This document shows, piece after piece, positions 6,791 to 9,703 of a DNA stretch of 9,703 nt (positions within the stretch are counted from its first letter, which is position 1; the number at the start of each line of letters is the position of its first letter). This DNA comes from Acinetobacter sp. (GTDB lineage: Bacteria; Pseudomonadota; Gammaproteobacteria; Pseudomonadales; Moraxellaceae): positions 1-9,703 of the forward strand of contig SSHD01000150.1 of NCBI GenBank assembly GCA_008017255.1, read 5' to 3'. A program made the translations under genes and the position numbers. The notes below the pieces were generated by a model. It had not been told where the DNA came from, did not search any database, and saw nothing but the letters and a program-made list of their open reading frames with translations.

Positions 6791-7327
6791 GTGCGCCATT
6801 CAATTCGCTATCTCTTGCTGACGTTGTTCATTAGCCTGTGTGCCGCCTGTAGCACAACACCAAAAAAATCAGCCGCCCTGCCCAATGCACAAGTCAACAA
6901 ACTCAAACAAATGCGTTTAGCACAGCGCTTAACCATTCCAGTCAAAGGCATCAGCCGCAATGAATTACGCGACACTTGGGGCGCATCTCGCAGTTCAGGT
7001 CGCCGTCACGAAGGCATTGACATCATGGCGGCACGGGGTACGAAAGTGTATAGTACCACCGAGGGCTTAATTGCCGATTTACGCAATAACACCTTAGGCG
7101 GCAAGGTGATTTGGATATTGGGGCCGGCAGGTTCTTGGCATTATTATGCGCATTTGGACGATCATAAACGCGGGCTAAAAGTTGGCGACTATGTGCACAA
7201 AGGCGACCTGATTGGCTATGTCGGCAACACTGGCAATGCGCCACGCTCCGCACCGCATTTACACTATGGTATTTATTTAACTGGCAAAGGGCGTGGCGCA
7301 GTCAACCCCTACCCATATTTACGTTAG
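6791..7327 (+). CDS. M23 family (LytM-type) peptidoglycan metalloendopeptidase, lipoprotein
   Basis: Predicted zinc endopeptidase that cuts peptide cross-links of peptidoglycan. The 178 residues start at GTG with a lipoprotein signal: MRHSIRYLLLTLFISL and lipobox CAAC with Cys20. Ser follows the Cys, so there is no inner-membrane retention signal and outer-membrane anchoring is likely. A short linker leads to the M23 fold: His73 and Asp77 in RRHEGIDIMA, His117 and His121 in WHYYAHLD, and His156-x-His158 in APHLHYGIY. The HxxxD and HxH zinc motifs are intact, so it should be catalytically active, unlike degenerate EnvC or NlpD regulators. There is no LysM domain. It follows mutY by 19 bases and precedes the 83-residue gene by 9, so co-transcription is likely, which is an unusual pairing of cell-wall and DNA-repair genes. 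Confidence 0.93.
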   Translation: MRHSIRYLLLTLFISLCAACSTTPKKSAALPNAQVNKLKQMRLAQRLTIPVKGISRNELRDTWGASRSSGRRHEGIDIMAARGTKVYSTTEGLIADLRNNTLGGKVIWILGPAGSWHYYAHLDDHKRGLKVGDYVHKGDLIGYVGNTGNAPRSAPHLHYGIYLTGKGRGAVNPYPYLR

Positions 7328-7336
7328 GAACAGCGC

Positions 7337-7588
7337 ATGTCAGCAGCACTGATAGAACGACTGGTTGAGTTTGCCGAATCTGGCAATCAACAAAAAATCA
7401 TCATCAAAAACACTCGCTATCAAGGCTGGATTATGGAAATTACTGAAGATGCGTTGTTAATCAGTACTGGTTTTGCCGATAAATCGGGCAAAGACTTTTG
7501 GTTGAAATTTACCGACTTGGCGGCCGCACAACTCTATTATTGGGACAATCATGTCGATGAGTGGGTGCTGTTTAACATCTCCCCTTAA
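7337..7588 (+). CDS. Hypothetical protein, 83 residues, possible Sm-like beta fold
   Basis: I do not recognise this gene as a named family. The translation looks real: AGGA (7326-7329) overlaps the stop codon of the lipoprotein gene and lies 7 bases before the ATG, and the frame is tightly packed between neighbours. The protein is acidic and soluble, without signal peptide or membrane segment. A short N-terminal helix (about 3-15) is followed by alternating strand-like stretches: KIIIKNTRYQGWIMEI, DALLIST, KDFWLKFTDL and WVLFNI. The order helix, strand, turn with GW, strand, strand is reminiscent of Sm/LSm small beta-barrels, but that is my inference from pattern alone. Four tryptophans in 83 residues is notable. 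There are no cysteines or evident catalytic residues. It is likely co-transcribed with mutY. Confidence 0.8.
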   Translation: MSAALIERLVEFAESGNQQKIIIKNTRYQGWIMEITEDALLISTGFADKSGKDFWLKFTDLAAAQLYYWDNHVDEWVLFNISP

Positions 7589-7639
7589 CCCCTCTTTATG
7601 AAAGATGGAATATCATTCCTATTGGATAGAAGCAAAAAC

Positions 7640-8194
7640 ATGACCCTTCAACGCTGTAGCTGGTGTAGCAACGACCCACTGTATATCGCCTATCACGACC
7701 ATGAATGGGGCAAGCCCGAACATGATGAAGCACAACTGTTTGAAATGTTGTGCCTAGAAGGTCAACAAGCTGGCTTGGCTTGGATTACCGTGTTAAAAAA
7801 ACGCGAACATTATCGGACACATTTTTTTCAATATCCCATCGCACAGATTGCAAATTTAACTGATGCTGAGCTGGCAGATAAACTCACCGATGCAGGTTTA
7901 ATCCGCCATATCGGCAAACTCAAAGCCATTCGTGACAATGCCATCGCATGGCAAAATCTAAAAGAGAAAGTTGATGATGTTCCCGCATGGTTATGGCGTT
8001 TTGTAGATCAACACCCCTGCCATAATGATGTGGTGAATTATCGCTCAGCACCCGTGCAAACCGAAATCAGCACCAAACTGTCCAAGGCACTCAAACAACA
8101 TGGCTTTAAATTTGTCGGCCCCACCACCTGCTATGCCTTTATGCAAGCGGTAGGCATGGTCAACGATCACGAAAATCATTGTGCATTTAAATAA
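7640..8194 (+). CDS. tag: DNA-3-methyladenine glycosylase I
   Basis: Constitutive base-excision enzyme that removes 3-methyladenine from alkylated DNA. From ATG 7640 it has 184 residues and aligns residue for residue with E. coli Tag as I remember it: [20 protein letters not shown] at the start, [29 protein letters not shown], and [13 protein letters not shown] followed by [14 protein letters not shown]. The zinc-snap ligands Cys6, His19, His177 and Cys181 are all present, as is the active-site Glu40 (E. coli Glu38). An in-frame ATG at 7598 would add 14 residues (KDGISFLLDRSKN) that the family lacks, so I prefer the inner start; a GGAT about 12 bases upstream is a weak ribosome site. It lies 51 bases after the unknown gene and 35 before the dehydrogenase, probably the end of the mutY run or a separate unit. 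Confidence 0.97.
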   Translation: MTLQRCSWCSNDPLYIAYHDHEWGKPEHDEAQLFEMLCLEGQQAGLAWITVLKKREHYRTHFFQYPIAQIANLTDAELADKLTDAGLIRHIGKLKAIRDNAIAWQNLKEKVDDVPAWLWRFVDQHPCHNDVVNYRSAPVQTEISTKLSKALKQHGFKFVGPTTCYAFMQAVGMVNDHENHCAFK

Positions 8195-8217
8195 AGTTTC
8201 GGCACTTTTTCCATAAT

Positions 8218-8223
8218 AAGGAG
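8218..8223 (+). promoter_or_regulatory. Strong ribosome binding site of the alcohol dehydrogenase gene
   Basis: AAGGAG lies 6 bases before ATG 8230, the best Shine-Dalgarno in the window. It fixes the start and suggests efficient translation. No clear promoter fits in the 35 bases after tag, so the gene may be read through from tag. Confidence 0.75.
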
Positions 8224-8229
8224 TTTGCG

Positions 8230-9255
8230 ATGCAGCAAAATATCATTCGCGCTTATGCAGCCATGCAAGCAGCTGAACTACTGCAACCGTACCAATTTGA
8301 TGCAGGCGCATTACAAGCCCATCAAGTTGAGGTCAAAGTAGATTATTGCGGCTTATGTCATTCTGACCTTGCCATGCTCAATAACGACTGGCGTTCATCA
8401 AGCTATCCCTTAGTGGCAGGGCATGAAATTATTGGCACCATTATTGGCTTAGGTGCAGAAGCCAAAGGGCTGCATCTGGGGCAGCGGGTCGGCATAGGTT
8501 GGACTGCAGAAACTTGCCAAGCCTGTGATGCCTGTATAGGCGGGCAACAAGTTTTATGCACTGGCGAGCGAGTTGCTACCATTGTCGGTCATGCCGGCGG
8601 TTTTGCCGATAAAGTCCGCGCCGCATGGCAATGGGTAATCCCGCTACCAGATGATTTGGCAGCTGAAACTGCTGGTCCATTGCTGTGTGGCGGCATTACC
8701 GTGTTCGACCCCTTGTTAAAGCATAAGATTCAAGCGACCCATCATGTGGCTGTCATCGGTATAGGTGGATTAGGTCATATCGCAATTAAATTACTCAAAG
8801 CATGGGGCTGTGAAATTACTGCCTTTAGTTCCAACCCAGACAAAACCGATGAACTCATTGCGATGGGTGCAGACCATGTGGTGAATAGTCGTGACCTGCA
8901 AGCCATTAAAGCACAGCGTGGAAAATTTGATTTATTGCTCAGCACAGTCAACGTCACATTAAATTGGCAAGCCTACTTAAACACCCTCGCACCCAATGGC
9001 GCACTGCATTTTTTAGGTCTGCCCTTAGAACCAATTTCACTGGCAGCAGGCGCATTGATAGATGGTGCCAAATCGGTAACTGGTTCGCCAACTGGCTCGC
9101 CTTTAGCCTTACGCCAATTATTGCAATTTGCCGCACGCAAAAACATTGCGCCACAAGTAGAGGTATTTCCAATGTCGCAGCTCAATAGCGCCATTGAACG
9201 ACTACATTCAGGGCAAGCTCGCTATCGTATTGTGCTAAAGGCTGATTTTGATTAA
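8230..9255 (+). CDS. Zinc-dependent alcohol dehydrogenase (medium-chain, probably NADP-preferring)
   Basis: Cytoplasmic oxidoreductase interconverting alcohols and aldehydes. The 341 residues are typical for the family. Catalytic-zinc ligands are visible as Cys40 in [10 protein letters not shown], His65-Glu66 in AGHEIIG and Cys153 in GPLLCGGIT. Structural-zinc cysteines 96, 99, 102 and 110 have the usual spacing C-x2-C-x2-C-x7-C. The Rossmann motif GIGGLG sits at 177-182, and the next strand ends in FSSN (about 199-202) rather than an acidic residue, which in the cinnamyl-alcohol/YahK branch goes with NADPH. That branch is my best assignment; glutathione-dependent formaldehyde dehydrogenase is ruled out by length and motifs. 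Substrate cannot be told. It ends before the bidirectional terminator at 9322. Confidence 0.94.
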   Translation: MQQNIIRAYAAMQAAELLQPYQFDAGALQAHQVEVKVDYCGLCHSDLAMLNNDWRSSSYPLVAGHEIIGTIIGLGAEAKGLHLGQRVGIGWTAETCQACDACIGGQQVLCTGERVATIVGHAGGFADKVRAAWQWVIPLPDDLAAETAGPLLCGGITVFDPLLKHKIQATHHVAVIGIGGLGHIAIKLLKAWGCEITAFSSNPDKTDELIAMGADHVVNSRDLQAIKAQRGKFDLLLSTVNVTLNWQAYLNTLAPNGALHFLGLPLEPISLAAGALIDGAKSVTGSPTGSPLALRQLLQFAARKNIAPQVEVFPMSQLNSAIERLHSGQARYRIVLKADFD

Positions 9256-9321
9256 GCCCAAACAACGGTTGTGTGACTGACCTAAGCGCACAACGATGTC
9301 GTAAAAACTGATGCAGATAAA

Positions 9322-9346
9322 AAAGCCTGATGTAACATCAGGCTTT
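9322..9346. terminator. Bidirectional intrinsic terminator between convergent genes
   Basis: AAAGCCTGATG (9322-9332) and CATCAGGCTTT (9336-9346) form a perfect 11-base stem with a TAA loop. T-rich sequence follows on the plus strand (TTTCTTTTATTT from 9344), and an A-run at 9319-9324 gives the U-run for minus-strand transcripts. It closes the alcohol dehydrogenase gene and the START-domain gene, whose stop codon lies only 4 bases away. Confidence 0.92.
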
Positions 9347-9349
9347 CTT

Positions 9350-9703
9350 TTATTTCAATATTTCAGGCAATTTAGGCTGCGCATACAGCGGATTGTTGAG
9401 TTCTTTTTTCATTTTCATGAGCATTTGATAGGGCTGTTGTTGTACAAACATATTCACAAAACTAAGCGGAATTGAACCTGCTGGGTCGGCATAACCACTG
9501 GTCGATACTTTCACTTTGTTGTTCGCTAATTTTTGGAAGGTCCAGTCACCTTCATAATGCGCTAAACGAATGGTATCGGCTTGCTTCGGGTAGTTATGTT
9601 GGATGGCATGGTTTTTAATGCTAATACTGCCATCGGCATTTTTAATCATTTTGCCCCTTATAATCACATCACGATCTTTTAACGGAAATGGAAAATCCAA
9701 TAC
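9350..9703 (-). CDS. START-domain protein, C-terminal part (cut by right edge)
   Basis: The frame is open from the right edge to the TAA at 9350-9352, giving 117 codons of a larger protein; the true start lies outside. The segment DFPFPLKDRDVIIRGKM near the beginning, followed by GDWTFQKLANNKVKVSTSGYADPAGSIPLSFVN and a helix-rich end (QPYQMLMKMKKEL), is the pattern of START/SRPBCC lipid-binding domains: PxxxRD.v strands, then W.f....n...v......p.G.iP..l.n, then the closing helix. Bacterial members bind hydrophobic ligands, with mostly unknown roles; many have a signal peptide, which cannot be judged here. It is convergent with the alcohol dehydrogenase gene and shares its terminator. Confidence 0.85.
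   Translation of the reverse strand, partial: VLDFPFPLKDRDVIIRGKMIKNADGSISIKNHAIQHNYPKQADTIRLAHYEGDWTFQKLANNKVKVSTSGYADPAGSIPLSFVNMFVQQQPYQMLMKMKKELNNPLYAQPKLPEILK

Noticed and set aside
7607..7619. Small palindrome GGAAT-ATC-ATTCC before tag
   Set aside because: Five-base arms are easily expected by chance, and no promoter or terminator context fits.

Overview
The window looks like ordinary chromosome from a gammaproteobacterium of the Moraxellaceae, most likely Acinetobacter or a close relative. I infer this from the closeness of the DapA, YcgN and MutY proteins to what I remember of Acinetobacter, the moderate GC content, and the palindromic repeat at 5489-5592. No database was searched. 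There is no prophage, insertion sequence, CRISPR array, tRNA or rRNA.

Layout. Positions 1-4209 are a minus-strand block: dapA (lysine and cell-wall precursor synthesis, cut by the left edge at its last codon), a 248-base gap, rarA (AAA+ ATPase of stalled replication forks), a lipoprotein aldose sugar dehydrogenase, and a YcgN-type cysteine-cluster protein. A divergent gap leads into the plus-strand half: a 52-residue DUF1328/YtjA membrane protein with its own terminator (4399-4609), a dienelactone hydrolase family protein (4712-5449), a 275-base gap holding a chain of palindromes, then the run mutY - M23 lipoprotein - 83-residue unknown - tag (5725-8194), and a zinc alcohol dehydrogenase (8230-9255). 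A strong bidirectional terminator at 9322-9346 separates this from a convergent START-domain protein cut by the right edge.

How the genes relate. mutY to the 83-residue gene are spaced 19 and 9 bases apart and are probably co-transcribed. tag follows after 51 bases, so two base-excision DNA glycosylases (MutY against A:8-oxoG, Tag against 3-methyladenine) sit in one run with a LytM-type peptidoglycan hydrolase and a small unknown protein. The remaining genes look like unrelated housekeeping or accessory metabolism.

The most notable signal is not a gene. Inside the mutY coding region, at 6626-6641, is a perfect 16-base palindrome, TGTTCCACGTGGAACA, which matches the ParB-binding centromere site parS. 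If real, it makes this stretch part of the chromosome-segregation region, usually near oriC. Second is the palindrome chain before mutY, probably a dispersed repeat. I see no evidence for a wholly new multi-gene system.
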